From positions 1-35,543 of the forward strand of contig NZ_PUED01000007.1 of the NCBI RefSeq assembly GCF_003024925.1: a stretch of 35,543 nt of DNA. Direction: 5' to 3'. Positions 17,079 through 25,138 of the stretch are shown here, piece after piece; positions within the stretch are counted from its first letter, which is position 1; every line of letters starts with the position of its first letter. The stretch comes from Paramuribaculum intestinale. GTDB lineage: Bacteria > Bacteroidota > Bacteroidia > Bacteroidales > Muribaculaceae. The notes under the pieces were generated by a model, which saw nothing but the letters and a program-made list of their open reading frames with translations, was not told where the DNA came from and made no database searches. The position numbers and the translations under genes are program-made.

Positions 17079-18419
17079 ATGAACGCTCTCAGACAATACA
17101 CCGACCTCTATAACGCCCACTGCAAGGATATCGACGCACACGCACCCGCCCTGCTCAACGAGCTGCGCCCGCGTGCATTCGAAGCCCTGCAGGGCAAAGA
17201 GCTGCCCGACACACACACGGAGGGCTACGAGCGCACATCGCTCGACGAGATGATGACTCCCGACCGCGGCCTGAACATAATGCGCCTCGGACATTCGTTT
17301 GATCTATCCACAGCCATACGCTGCGAGCTGCCCAACGTATCGACTCTGCAGGCATATCTCGTGGGCGACACATTCGTGCCCACCGAAGGGCTCGACCGCC
17401 GTCTGCCCGAAGGAGTGATATTCACATCGCTGGCACGTGCATGTGAGCAGTGGCCCGACATCATAAAACCGCGTCTGGGCACGCTTGCCGACCTCAACGA
17501 CGTCCCTACAGCCCTCAACACCCTTTTGTGCCAGGACGGCGCTGTGGTGCGCATTCCGGCCGGAACACATCTCGAAAAACCGCTGCAGATTGTCAACGTG
17601 TTTGACGGCGCAGAGCCTCAGATGGCCGTGCGCCGGCTGCTCGTGATCGTGGAGAAAGACGCTTCGGCCATGATCCTCACCTGCGACCACAGCAAATCCG
17701 ACACACACTCGTGCCTTTCGCTGCAGGTGACCGAAGCATGGCTCGACGAAGGTGCCAGCCTCGACATCTGCGACATGGAGGAAACAGCGGCATCCAACGC
17801 CCGCTGCTCACGTCTCTACGTCAGTCAGCAGACCGGATCGCAGCTGCGCGCCAACATTGTGACGCTGTCATGCGGCACGACCCGCAACGACATGCGCACC
17901 GACATCAACGGCGAGCACTGCCGCACGGAAATCAACGGCATGGCCATCTGCACCGACCGCCGTCACGCCGACAACTGTTCGGTGGTGCGCCATCTGCAAC
18001 CCCGCTCCCACAGCCGCCAGCTCTTCAAATATGTGCTCGACGACTATGCGCAGGGCGCTTTCGAAGGATCGATACTCGTCGCTCCCACCGCTCCCTATAC
18101 CGAGGCCTACCAGAGCAACCGCAACGTACTCGCCTCGTCGACGGCACGAATGCACACACGCCCGCAGCTCGAAATCTACAACGACGAGGTGAGCTGCTCA
18201 CACGGAGCGGCCACCGGTCAGCTCGACGAGCAGGCTCTCTTCTACATGCGCACCCGCGGCATCCCAGAGCGCGAGGCCCGCATGATGCTTATGCAGGCAT
18301 TCATGTCGGACGTGATCGACTCCGTGAGCATACCCGGCCTGGCCGACCGTCTGCGGCATCTGACAGAAATGCGCTTCAGAGGCGACACAGCCGTATGCGG
18401 CGACTGCCCTGCAAAATAA
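17079..18419 (+). CDS. sufD: Fe-S cluster assembly protein SufD
   Basis: A 446-residue partner of SufB in the SufBC2D complex. The N-terminal helical part is variable; the C-terminal beta-helix carries the family core, ending in YNDEVSCSHGAATGQLDEQALFYMRTRGIPEREARMMLMQAF, whose His in SHGA is the conserved residue that faces the SufB cysteine. The frame is open further upstream, to 17037 inside sufC; the ATG at 17079 (MNALRQYTDLY) is preferred because it lies 7 nt after the sufC stop and begins where family similarity begins. It is followed by sufS after 22 nt. Confidence 0.95.
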   Translation: MNALRQYTDLYNAHCKDIDAHAPALLNELRPRAFEALQGKELPDTHTEGYERTSLDEMMTPDRGLNIMRLGHSFDLSTAIRCELPNVSTLQAYLVGDTFVPTEGLDRRLPEGVIFTSLARACEQWPDIIKPRLGTLADLNDVPTALNTLLCQDGAVVRIPAGTHLEKPLQIVNVFDGAEPQMAVRRLLVIVEKDASAMILTCDHSKSDTHSCLSLQVTEAWLDEGASLDICDMEETAASNARCSRLYVSQQTGSQLRANIVTLSCGTTRNDMRTDINGEHCRTEINGMAICTDRRHADNCSVVRHLQPRSHSRQLFKYVLDDYAQGAFEGSILVAPTAPYTEAYQSNRNVLASSTARMHTRPQLEIYNDEVSCSHGAATGQLDEQALFYMRTRGIPEREARMMLMQAFMSDVIDSVSIPGLADRLRHLTEMRFRGDTAVCGDCPAK

Positions 18420-18441
18420 ACTTCAAAACGACACCGACCCC

Positions 18442-19662
18442 ATGACAGCACTCGACACCGCCGACATACGCCGACAGTTTCCCGCCCTCAGCCGCAAAAT
18501 CTACGGTCATGAACTGATATATCTCGACAACACCGCCACCACGCAGACACCATCGCCGGTGATCGACGCCATACGCGACGGTTATCTCGACTCGAAAGCC
18601 AACGTACACCGCGGCGTGCACACACTGTCGCAGGAGGCCACCGCCCGGCAGGAGGCCACACGCGAACTTGTGGCCCGATACATCGGCGCCGACGACAGCG
18701 CCGAGGTGATCTTCACCCGCGGCACCACCGAGTCGATCAATCTCGTGGCAAGCTCCTATGGCGCGCTGATGAACGAAGGCGACGAGATAGTGCTGACGGT
18801 CATGGAACACCACTCGAATATAGTTCCCTGGCAGCTTATCGCGGAGCGCCGCGGGCTGAAAATACGCGTCGTAGGGATGGACGACCGCGGAGTGCTTGAT
18901 CTCGACGCATTCCGGAGCATGCTCAACGAGCGCACGCGCATTGTGGCGGTGACCCACGTGAGCAACGTGCTCGGCACGGTCAATCCCGTAGCCGAAATGA
19001 TCGCCGAAGCCCACAAAGCCGGAGCTGCGGTGCTCGTCGACGGCGCGCAGGCCATAGCACATACAAAGGTCGACGTCAAGGCACTCGACGCCGACTTCTA
19101 TGCATTCTCATCGCATAAGATGTATGGTCCGTGCGGTATCGGAGTGCTTTACGGACGCCGTGAGCTTCTTGAAAAAATGCCTCCATACCAGGGGGGCGGA
19201 GAGATGATAAAGACCGTGAGCTTCGGCGGCACGGTATTCGCCGACCTGCCTTTCAAATTCGAGGCCGGCACCCCCGACTTTGTCGGAATCGCGGCGCTTG
19301 CAAAGGCAGTGGAGTGGCTCGAAGCCACCGGTGTGGAACGGATCGCCGCCCACGAAGAGCAGCTGCTTGAATACACCACAGAGCGCATGGCCGAGATAGA
19401 AGGAATGCGTATATTCGGCACAGCTCCGGGCAAGAGCGCCATCATATCATTCCTGATAGGCAACGCACACTCCTACGACACCGGTCTGCTGCTCGACAAA
19501 CTCGGCATTGCCGTGCGCACCGGCCACCACTGCGCCCAGCCCCTGATGGAGCGGCTGGGAGTGAGCGGCACCGTGCGTGCGTCGATGGCCGCCTACAATA
19601 CCTTCGAGGAAGCCGACGCCTTTATCGGCGCATTGCGCCGCATTGCGCCGATGCTTGCCTGA
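18442..19662 (+). CDS. sufS: Cysteine desulfurase SufS
   Basis: A 406-residue PLP enzyme of the group II cysteine desulfurases, which takes sulfur from cysteine as an enzyme persulfide and yields alanine, feeding SufBCD. Visible features are YLDNTATTQTPSPVI near the start, FTRGTTESINLVA, the EHHSNIVPWQ histidine region that stacks on PLP, the VDGAQAIAHTKVDV aspartate region, the PLP lysine in FSSHKMYGPCGIGVLYG (about residue 225), and the active-site cysteine in RTGHHCAQPLM (about residue 363). It ends the suf operon. No sufE or sufU, the usual sulfur-transfer partners, follows; the next gene is convergent 25 nt away. Confidence 0.97.
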   Translation: MTALDTADIRRQFPALSRKIYGHELIYLDNTATTQTPSPVIDAIRDGYLDSKANVHRGVHTLSQEATARQEATRELVARYIGADDSAEVIFTRGTTESINLVASSYGALMNEGDEIVLTVMEHHSNIVPWQLIAERRGLKIRVVGMDDRGVLDLDAFRSMLNERTRIVAVTHVSNVLGTVNPVAEMIAEAHKAGAAVLVDGAQAIAHTKVDVKALDADFYAFSSHKMYGPCGIGVLYGRRELLEKMPPYQGGGEMIKTVSFGGTVFADLPFKFEAGTPDFVGIAALAKAVEWLEATGVERIAAHEEQLLEYTTERMAEIEGMRIFGTAPGKSAIISFLIGNAHSYDTGLLLDKLGIAVRTGHHCAQPLMERLGVSGTVRASMAAYNTFEEADAFIGALRRIAPMLA

Positions 19663-19687
19663 GGCTGCAAGCCACCGTAGAGGCGCG

Positions 19688-20566
19688 TCAGAGCTTCTCC
19701 TGACGCTTGCGTATCCACGCGGCGAGCTCTACCATCACCGCATTGTGGGACGCCATCTGATCGCGTCTGTAGCCCCAACCGTGACCTCCAGAAGGATAAA
19801 TATGGAGCGAGGCGTCGACACCGTGCCGGCGCATGGCAAGAAAATAATTGATCGAATTGAGAGGATCCACCACCTTGTCGTCGGCACTCAGCAGCAGCAA
19901 TGCAGGCGGTGTCGACGGAGAGGCCTGAAGCTCCGACGAATAGCGCGCACGCAGCTCTGGAGAGTCAGCGTCGCCGAGAAACTGCGCAGCCGTGCCGGGA
20001 TGTGTTATCTCCGGCATGAGCGACACCACCGGATAAAACAGTATCTGGAAGGCCGGGCGACAATCGGGTACAGCGCCATTGGCCATGGCGGCAGCCAGAT
20101 GGCCACCGGCCGAAAAGCCCATGATACCCGTCCGGGAGATATCCACGTGCCATTCTTCGGCATTGTCGGCCAACACCCTGAACGCATCAGCCACATCGGT
20201 CAGCGGACGTGACCGATCGCCATCGGGCAGAGTGTAGTCGAGCACGGCATACGTCACTCCCAGACTGTTGAAGAACGGCGCCCAGTCGTAGCCCTCATGA
20301 TCGGCGGCCACTTTGGAATATCCTCCTCCCGGACAAGCCACCAACGCCATTCCCGAAGGTTTTGAGGGCACAAAAACACGCATCGACGGCGACTGCACAT
20401 CAACCACGCGTCCCTGTGCGAAAGTAGTCACAGACACGAGCGACAGCGCGTTCAGCGCGGCCGCCACACCCTTGCGGATGCCCATAGGAGCCGCCGTGCG
20501 CCGCGCGCTTCCCGAAGCGATATGATCGGCCATGCGGCTCTCGATATATCCGTCTGCCATAATCAA
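19688..20566 (-). CDS. Alpha/beta hydrolase, esterase/lipase-like, probably exported
   Basis: A 292-residue alpha/beta hydrolase of the acetyl-xylan-esterase/BD-FAE-like group common in Bacteroidetes. The oxyanion region is CPGGGYSKVAADHEG, the nucleophile elbow GFSAGGH, the acid Asp in SADDKVVDP and the catalytic His in GGHGWGY. Expected substrates are short acyl groups on plant polysaccharides; the exact one is not visible. The start at 20566 overlaps the sirtuin stop as ATGA. The second candidate, ATG at 20485, would begin exactly with a signal peptide (MGIRKGVAAALNALSLVSVTTFAQG) and looks better for an exported enzyme. With the first start the signal would be preceded by 27 extra residues. 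It is last in the minus-strand run. Confidence 0.85.
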   Translation of the reverse strand: MIMADGYIESRMADHIASGSARRTAAPMGIRKGVAAALNALSLVSVTTFAQGRVVDVQSPSMRVFVPSKPSGMALVACPGGGYSKVAADHEGYDWAPFFNSLGVTYAVLDYTLPDGDRSRPLTDVADAFRVLADNAEEWHVDISRTGIMGFSAGGHLAAAMANGAVPDCRPAFQILFYPVVSLMPEITHPGTAAQFLGDADSPELRARYSSELQASPSTPPALLLLSADDKVVDPLNSINYFLAMRRHGVDASLHIYPSGGHGWGYRRDQMASHNAVMVELAAWIRKRQEKL

Positions 20567-21258
20567 TCGTTATACTGTGATGTCAGAATCCGGGTAAGCT
20601 CGGCTACGCCTTCAGACGCGCCTTTGCGTATGACGTGGACCCATTCGGGCACAGGAGCCGGATTGGGGTCGATATAATAGACTGGCGTGCCACGGCGAAC
20701 ATAGTTGAGCAGTCCGGCCGCAGGATACACCACCAGGCTCGTGCCTATGACAACGAAAACATCGGCCTGCGACACAAGCTCCACAGCCGGCTCCATCATG
20801 GGCACGGCCTCCTGAAAAAACACTATGTGCGGACGCAACGGCCGTCCCTCCGGATCGCGGCTCTCGGGCGAGGTATCGGCATGATCGGGATCGAGTCGAT
20901 AGACACGATATGGCTCGTCGACCGTGCGCACCGCCATCAGTTCGCCGTGAAGATGAAGCACATTGGAACTGCCGGCACGCTCGTGGAGATCATCGACATT
21001 CTGTGTGATGACATACACTTCGTAGTCCTTTTCGAGAGCCGCCAGCCCCAGATGCCCTGCATTGGGCTCGGCTTTGAGCAGTTCGCGCCGCCTGGCGTTG
21101 TAGAAATCATGGACAAGACGTGGATTGCGTCTGAAACCGTCGGCACTGGCCACGTCCATCACCGGATAGTTTTCCCACAGTCCGCCGCTGTCGCGGAAGG
21201 TGCTGATACCGCTTTCGGCGCTCATGCCTGCGCCGGTGGAGATTACGAGTTTTTTCAT
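20563..21258 (-). CDS. NAD-dependent protein deacylase of the Sir2 family lacking zinc cysteines
   Basis: A 231-residue sirtuin with the NAD-binding GAGMSAESGISTFRDSGGLW, the motif TQNVDDLHERAG, and the catalytic His in HLHGEL. FYNARRREL carries the Tyr-x-x-Arg pair of SIRT5-like enzymes that remove succinyl or malonyl groups. The segment between HLHGEL and LRPHIVFF, where most sirtuins hold a zinc with four cysteines, contains none, and the protein has no cysteine at all. The usual FFGE is FFQE here. The ATG at 21258 is preferred over the GTG at 21279 because it begins directly with MKKLVIST. It lies 29 nt after rsmD, and its stop overlaps the hydrolase start. Confidence 0.9.
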   Translation of the reverse strand: MKKLVISTGAGMSAESGISTFRDSGGLWENYPVMDVASADGFRRNPRLVHDFYNARRRELLKAEPNAGHLGLAALEKDYEVYVITQNVDDLHERAGSSNVLHLHGELMAVRTVDEPYRVYRLDPDHADTSPESRDPEGRPLRPHIVFFQEAVPMMEPAVELVSQADVFVVIGTSLVVYPAAGLLNYVRRGTPVYYIDPNPAPVPEWVHVIRKGASEGVAELTRILTSQYND

Positions 21259-21287
21259 CGGGAGAAAGTTTTTTTGCACAGTTACGT

Positions 21288-21821
21288 TCAGAGTCTGAAC
21301 AAGGAGAAATTGACACTGCCGTAGGCACGGTGTTCGAAAAAGCCTGGCAACGTGGAGAAATCAAACTTACGCGAGTGCTCCATCACGAACAGCGTGCCCT
21401 CCTTGACGAGCTTCGAGCCGAGCACCTTGCCCGGAATCTCGCCGAATCCGTCCATGTCATAGGGAGGATCGGCGAAGATGAAATCGAACGGAGCGACGGC
21501 GGTCGATATATACCGCAGCGCATCGCCCCTGACGAGATGCAGATTGTCGGCGCCGAGCGCCTCGGCCGTGCGCCTGATAAACGAGCACTGCACCGGCGCG
21601 CGCTCCACGGCTGTCACTTCGGCGGCCTCGCGCGAAAGAAGTTCGAACGTGATGGCTCCGGTGCCGGCGAACAGATCGAGCGCACGGACACCTTCGAGAT
21701 CCATCAGATTCTCGATGACGTTGAATATATTCTCGCGGGCGAAATCGGTTGTAGGCCTCGCAGTGATGGATGTCGGCACATCAAACCGCCGACGTCCGTA
21801 TTTTCCTCTTATGATTCTCAC
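21288..21821 (-). CDS. rsmD: 16S rRNA (guanine(966)-N(2))-methyltransferase RsmD
   Basis: A 177-residue SAM-dependent methyltransferase that modifies G966 of 16S rRNA, in the P-site region of the small subunit. It starts with MRIIRGKYGRRRFDVP, continues with RPTTDFARENIFNVI, and shows the SAM motif LDLFAGTGAITFELLSR and the catalytic FADPPYD. Length is normal. It lies between DUF3822 and the sirtuin; the DUF3822-rsmD pair is a frequent neighbourhood in Bacteroidetes. An 88-nt gap upstream contains a hairpin (21858-21895). Confidence 0.95.
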   Translation of the reverse strand: MRIIRGKYGRRRFDVPTSITARPTTDFARENIFNVIENLMDLEGVRALDLFAGTGAITFELLSREAAEVTAVERAPVQCSFIRRTAEALGADNLHLVRGDALRYISTAVAPFDFIFADPPYDMDGFGEIPGKVLGSKLVKEGTLFVMEHSRKFDFSTLPGFFEHRAYGSVNFSLFRL

Positions 21822-21857
21822 CTTGTCAGATTCTGCATTAAAAGATTTAACAATATG

Positions 21858-21895
21858 CGGGGCCTCTGCCTATGCATTATGTGCATAACGCCCCG
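21858..21895 (-). promoter_or_regulatory. Hairpin between the DUF3822 gene and rsmD
   Basis: TATGCA (21871-21876) and TGCATA (21882-21887) form a stem with a 5-nt loop, enclosed by CGGGG/CCCCG (21858-21862 with 21891-21895) across an internal loop. It sits just downstream of the DUF3822 stop in a minus-strand operon. It could be a processing site or partial terminator, but there is no clean T-run after it. Confidence 0.4.
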
Positions 21896-21909
21896 ACACC
21901 CCGTGAAGA

Positions 21910-22698
21910 TCACGCCTGAAGAAAATAATCGGGCAGATCAGCCCCGGAATGCCCCAGACGGCATATTGCCGGCGAAGCATTGACCATCTCCACCGGACAT
22001 GATGCCCCGCGCAGCATATCGGCCATCGCGGCACACCATTCACGCGATGCCCCGGCACGACGCAGATACACCGTACCACGGTCGGCGCCCACGACGCGAC
22101 GCAGAGCCGCCACATAGTAGGCGGCATCTTCCGGCGCGCTGATATCGAAACTGTTTGCCGCCATGAGATTGCCGTCGAGATTATACACCCAGCGTATCAC
22201 CGCGTCCTCACACGACACCCAAAGCCCGTCGGCACGGTAGCATTCGATCATGGCCGCGAGAGTAGGACGTATCGTTATGTTGAAAAAGGTGCGTCGGAAA
22301 AAGGCCAGAAGTTGCTCGTCGTCGTCCGAAACCACCACGGCTTCGCGCCATGTGGGTTCACGAAGCGACACGCACGCCTCACTCCCGAAGGTAGCCTCAA
22401 AAGCCTCTTCGGCTGCCTTGTCGTCAAGACAAGCGGGGATAAGCGCCACACGTGGCGAAGATGTCAGCAACCCGATGCGGCTGAAATCGGAAAGCAGCAG
22501 CGGATTGTCGTAGACTGCCTCCTCCACCGCCTTGGCATAGCTTCCGGCAGTGGCTACGGGTAGCGGTATGTGCGACAATATCATCTGTTCGCCGTCGACC
22601 GGAGGCAACAGCGCGGCAGTCAGCCTACGGTCGGAGAGCTGCATCACAAGGCTCCATAGTTCAGGCTGTGAGATGAGATCTTTGTCAAGCTGTGGCAT
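21910..22698 (-). CDS. DUF3822 family protein
   Basis: A 262-residue protein that I assign to DUF3822, a Bacteroidetes-restricted family usually next to rsmD. The assignment rests on length, position and the general pattern (ELWSLVMQLSDRRLTAALL near the start, YAKAVEEAVYDNPLLLSDFSRIGLLTSSPRVALIP in the middle). The fold is thought to be ASKHA/actin-like, but no catalytic residues can be pointed to and the function is unknown. No signal peptide or membrane helix is visible, so it is probably cytosolic. It starts 30 nt after the O-methyltransferase gene. Confidence 0.75.
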   Translation of the reverse strand: MPQLDKDLISQPELWSLVMQLSDRRLTAALLPPVDGEQMILSHIPLPVATAGSYAKAVEEAVYDNPLLLSDFSRIGLLTSSPRVALIPACLDDKAAEEAFEATFGSEACVSLREPTWREAVVVSDDDEQLLAFFRRTFFNITIRPTLAAMIECYRADGLWVSCEDAVIRWVYNLDGNLMAANSFDISAPEDAAYYVAALRRVVGADRGTVYLRRAGASREWCAAMADMLRGASCPVEMVNASPAICRLGHSGADLPDYFLQA

Positions 22699-22728
22699 GT
22701 ATATAGTAGTTTTTTATCTACAACGGAT

Positions 22729-23373
22729 TTATAAACGCTTTATGAGCGACAGGCCGTCGCGCAGGGGGAATATCACCGACTCCAGTTCCGGATCTTCGGC
22801 CACAAGGCGGTTGAATTCCAGAATGCCGCGCAACTGCGGATCGCGGCCTGCATCGTCGGCCACCACCCGTCCCGACCAGAGAGTGTTGTCGGCGAGGATA
22901 TATCCTCCGCGGGCCATACGCGGCTTCAGCATGGCGAGATACTCCGGATAGCGGCGCTTGTCGGCATCGACAAACACCATGTCCCACTCTCCGGGCATAC
23001 GTCCGACCACCTCGGCCGCGTCGCCGATATGGAGCGTTATCGACGGATAATCCGCAAAACGCTCGCGCAGCTCGTCGTCCATCTCATCGTCGATCTCCAC
23101 AGTGTCGAGCGTGGCTCCCGGCTGCAGCCCCTCGGCGATGCAAAGCGTGGAGTAGCCGGTGAAGGTACCCAGCTCGAGTACACGCTTCGGCGCTATCATG
23201 GAGGTGAGCATCTTCAGTATACGTCCCTGCAGATGTCCCGAACACATGCGGGGATAGAGATGGTGAAGCCATGTATGGCGGTAGAGCCGCTTAAGATGAT
23301 CGGGCTCCGGCGAGATATGGCTCTCGATATATTGTTCAAGCCGGTCGTCGGTGAGTGTCAGCGGATTGCTCAT
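22729..23373 (-). CDS. SAM-dependent O-methyltransferase (CCoAOMT-like)
   Basis: A 214-residue enzyme of the Methyltransf_3 family (caffeoyl-CoA/catechol O-methyltransferase type). The SAM motif is VLELGTFTGYSTLCIAEGL, followed by the acidic strand DTVEIDDE. The divalent-metal ligands are in VFVDADKRRYPEYL and LADNTLWSG, as in the catechol methyltransferases. The substrate is not visible; bacterial members act on small catechols or related hydroxy compounds. The ATG at 23373 overlaps the pyruvate kinase stop as ATGA, which both fixes the start and suggests coupling; the longer frame (to 23430) would run into that gene. Confidence 0.9.
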   Translation of the reverse strand: MSNPLTLTDDRLEQYIESHISPEPDHLKRLYRHTWLHHLYPRMCSGHLQGRILKMLTSMIAPKRVLELGTFTGYSTLCIAEGLQPGATLDTVEIDDEMDDELRERFADYPSITLHIGDAAEVVGRMPGEWDMVFVDADKRRYPEYLAMLKPRMARGGYILADNTLWSGRVVADDAGRDPQLRGILEFNRLVAEDPELESVIFPLRDGLSLIKRL

Positions 23374-24380
23374 AACGAGGTGAAATAGGTCTGCGACGCC
23401 TCTATGCATCGGCGCATAGCGTCGACACACTCGGCAGGGAAGCTTCCCTGCGCGGTTTCGCCGGTGAGCAGAAGCGTTTCCACTCCGTCGCGCACCGCAA
23501 AGGCCACATCGGTCATCTCGGCTCTTGTCGGATAGGGGTGATCGATCATGGATGTGAGGATCTGCGTCGATACTATCACAGGTTTTCCCGCCGCGCGGGC
23601 CATGGCACAGGCCTTGTGCTGCACGGCCGGTATGGTTGCCACGTCGATCTGTGTGCCGAGATCGCCGCGCGCCACGAGAATGCCGTCGGCAGCCTCAAGG
23701 ATGCCGTTGAAATTGCGTATCGCCTCGCGGCACTCTATCTTGGCGAAGATGCGTATATCGCTGCCGGCGGTCAGAGCGCGGACAGCCTCAACGTCGGCCG
23801 CACAGCGCACAAAGGAGTGGGCTATCATGTCGATGCGCTCCTCCACAGCCACCTCGATGGCGCAGCGGTCGCGCTCCGACACGGCCGGGATCGGGGGCAG
23901 ATCGGTGTCGGGCAGATTGACTGTCTTGCGCGACCCGAGTTCGCCGCCGAGAGTGACTACGGCTTCGGCCACAGCACCGTCGGCATGACGCACTGTAAGC
24001 TCCATGGCTCCGTCGTCGAGCACCACCCGATGACCCTTTCGAAGAGCGGAGCACACTCCCTCCACGGCTATGCCTATGACCGACGAATCGGTAGCGGCAC
24101 ACTCGGCGAGTCTCACTTCGTCGCCGACGGCCAGTGTCACCGACTCCAGAGTGCCGGACAATTGCGTCGTGCGGATTTCAGGTCCCTTCGTATCCATCAG
24201 TATCGCCGTTCCGGGCACATGCTCGCGCACGGCGCGGATGATGCGTCTGAGTCCTTCGCCGTCGACATGCGCCGAATTGATCCTGACTGAATCCATTCCG
24301 GCGCGCCTCAGCGACGTCAGGAAGTGTCGGTCACAGCGCAAATCGGTGACCGTTGCCATTATATCGGTAAGTCTTTTCAT
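23370..24380 (-). CDS. Pyruvate kinase, short form without C-terminal domain
   Basis: A 336-residue protein with the catalytic barrel and B domain of pyruvate kinase, which makes ATP and pyruvate from phosphoenolpyruvate and ADP. Visible motifs are AGMDSVRINSAHVD (equivalent to the RxN motif), MDTKGPEIR, the active-site lysine/glutamate segment FAKIECREAIRN, the metal-binding ILVARGDLGTQI, and STQILTSMIDHPYPTRAEMTDVAFAVRDG followed by LTGETAQGSFPAE. The protein stops there. The roughly 130-residue C-terminal domain that normally carries allosteric control and tetramer contacts is absent, and the ATGA overlap with the next gene shows this is the natural end, not a frameshift. It may be an unregulated enzyme or a paralogue with another role. 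The gap to aroQ is 13 nt. Confidence 0.85.
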   Translation of the reverse strand: MKRLTDIMATVTDLRCDRHFLTSLRRAGMDSVRINSAHVDGEGLRRIIRAVREHVPGTAILMDTKGPEIRTTQLSGTLESVTLAVGDEVRLAECAATDSSVIGIAVEGVCSALRKGHRVVLDDGAMELTVRHADGAVAEAVVTLGGELGSRKTVNLPDTDLPPIPAVSERDRCAIEVAVEERIDMIAHSFVRCAADVEAVRALTAGSDIRIFAKIECREAIRNFNGILEAADGILVARGDLGTQIDVATIPAVQHKACAMARAAGKPVIVSTQILTSMIDHPYPTRAEMTDVAFAVRDGVETLLLTGETAQGSFPAECVDAMRRCIEASQTYFTSL

Positions 24381-24393
24381 ATTGTCAATATTA

Positions 24394-24822
24394 TTATTCA
24401 GGCCGTGCTATAGCCTCTACGGCCAGACGGTAGCTGTCGAGTCCGAATCCGGCTATCGATCCACGGCACACAGGCGCTATCAGCGAACGGTGGCGTATCT
24501 CCTCGCGGGCCGCCACGTTGGATATATGCACCTCCACCACCGGTGTCTCGATGGCCGCGATGGCGTCGGCGATGGCGAGCGAGGTGTGGGTATAAGCTCC
24601 GGCATTGAGTATTATCCCGGCATATCGGCCGTTGAAACCGTCGGCGTGCAGCCGGTCGATGATCGCGCCCTCGTGGTTGCTCTGAAAAAAGTCGAATCCG
24701 ATATGCGGATACAGGCTCCGCAATCGCTTCATGAAGTCGTCGAAAGAGGTGTTGCCGTAAACCGCCGGCTCGCGCACCCCGAGCAGATTTAGGTTTGGAC
24801 CGTTGATAATGAGTATATCCAT
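24394..24822 (-). CDS. aroQ: Type II 3-dehydroquinate dehydratase
   Basis: A 142-residue enzyme of the shikimate pathway that converts 3-dehydroquinate to 3-dehydroshikimate. It begins with IINGPNLNLLGVREPAVYG, which carries the catalytic lid arginine and tyrosine, and continues with FFQSNHEGAIIDRLH, ILNAGAYTHTSLAIADAI and the catalytic histidine in VEVHISNVAAREEIRHRS, ending in GFGLDSYRLAVEA. All are classic type II features; the family forms dodecamers. The ATG at 24822 is chosen because similarity begins at once (MDILIINGPN), although the frame is open further upstream. It sits between the short pyruvate kinase and a small membrane-protein gene. Confidence 0.96.
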   Translation of the reverse strand: MDILIINGPNLNLLGVREPAVYGNTSFDDFMKRLRSLYPHIGFDFFQSNHEGAIIDRLHADGFNGRYAGIILNAGAYTHTSLAIADAIAAIETPVVEVHISNVAAREEIRHRSLIAPVCRGSIAGFGLDSYRLAVEAIARPE

Positions 24823-24853
24823 GATTTTATGGAGCTTTTGATGAGAAGTGTAT

Positions 24854-25138
24854 TCAAAGACCGGGAGCGTTGACCAGCATCCATATTCCGGCATGGGTAA
24901 GCGCCATGAGGGCAAGCAGCACCCACGCCATGGTGCGGCGGCTGTCCCAGCACAGACATGCGAGCCATGCGGCCACAACCACGTAGAACGGATAGATCCA
25001 CACCAATGTGCGCACCATGTCAGGACCATCCGGCGGACAGGCCGACAGCAGCGCCGGAGTGAGCAATGCCGGAAGTGACATCACTACCGCCAGAACTATG
25101 AACCATGCCGGAGCACGGCAACCCGACCGTCCGCTCAT
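24854..25138 (-). CDS. Small membrane protein, three predicted helices
   Basis: A 94-residue hydrophobic protein with about three transmembrane segments (WFIVLAVVMSLPALLTPALL; LVWIYPFYVVVAAWLACLCW; MAWVLLALMALTHAGIWMLV). I recognise no family. Its ATG overlaps the stop of the epimerase gene as ATGA (25138-25135), so it is probably real and co-translated with it. The two may act together at the inner membrane, but that is only inference from position. Confidence 0.75.
   Translation of the reverse strand: MSGRSGCRAPAWFIVLAVVMSLPALLTPALLSACPPDGPDMVRTLVWIYPFYVVVAAWLACLCWDSRRTMAWVLLALMALTHAGIWMLVNAPGL

Noticed and set aside
24823-25029. Upstream extension of aroQ by 69 codons
   Set aside because: It overlaps the small membrane-protein gene in another frame and has no similarity to type II dehydroquinases, which begin IINGPNLN.
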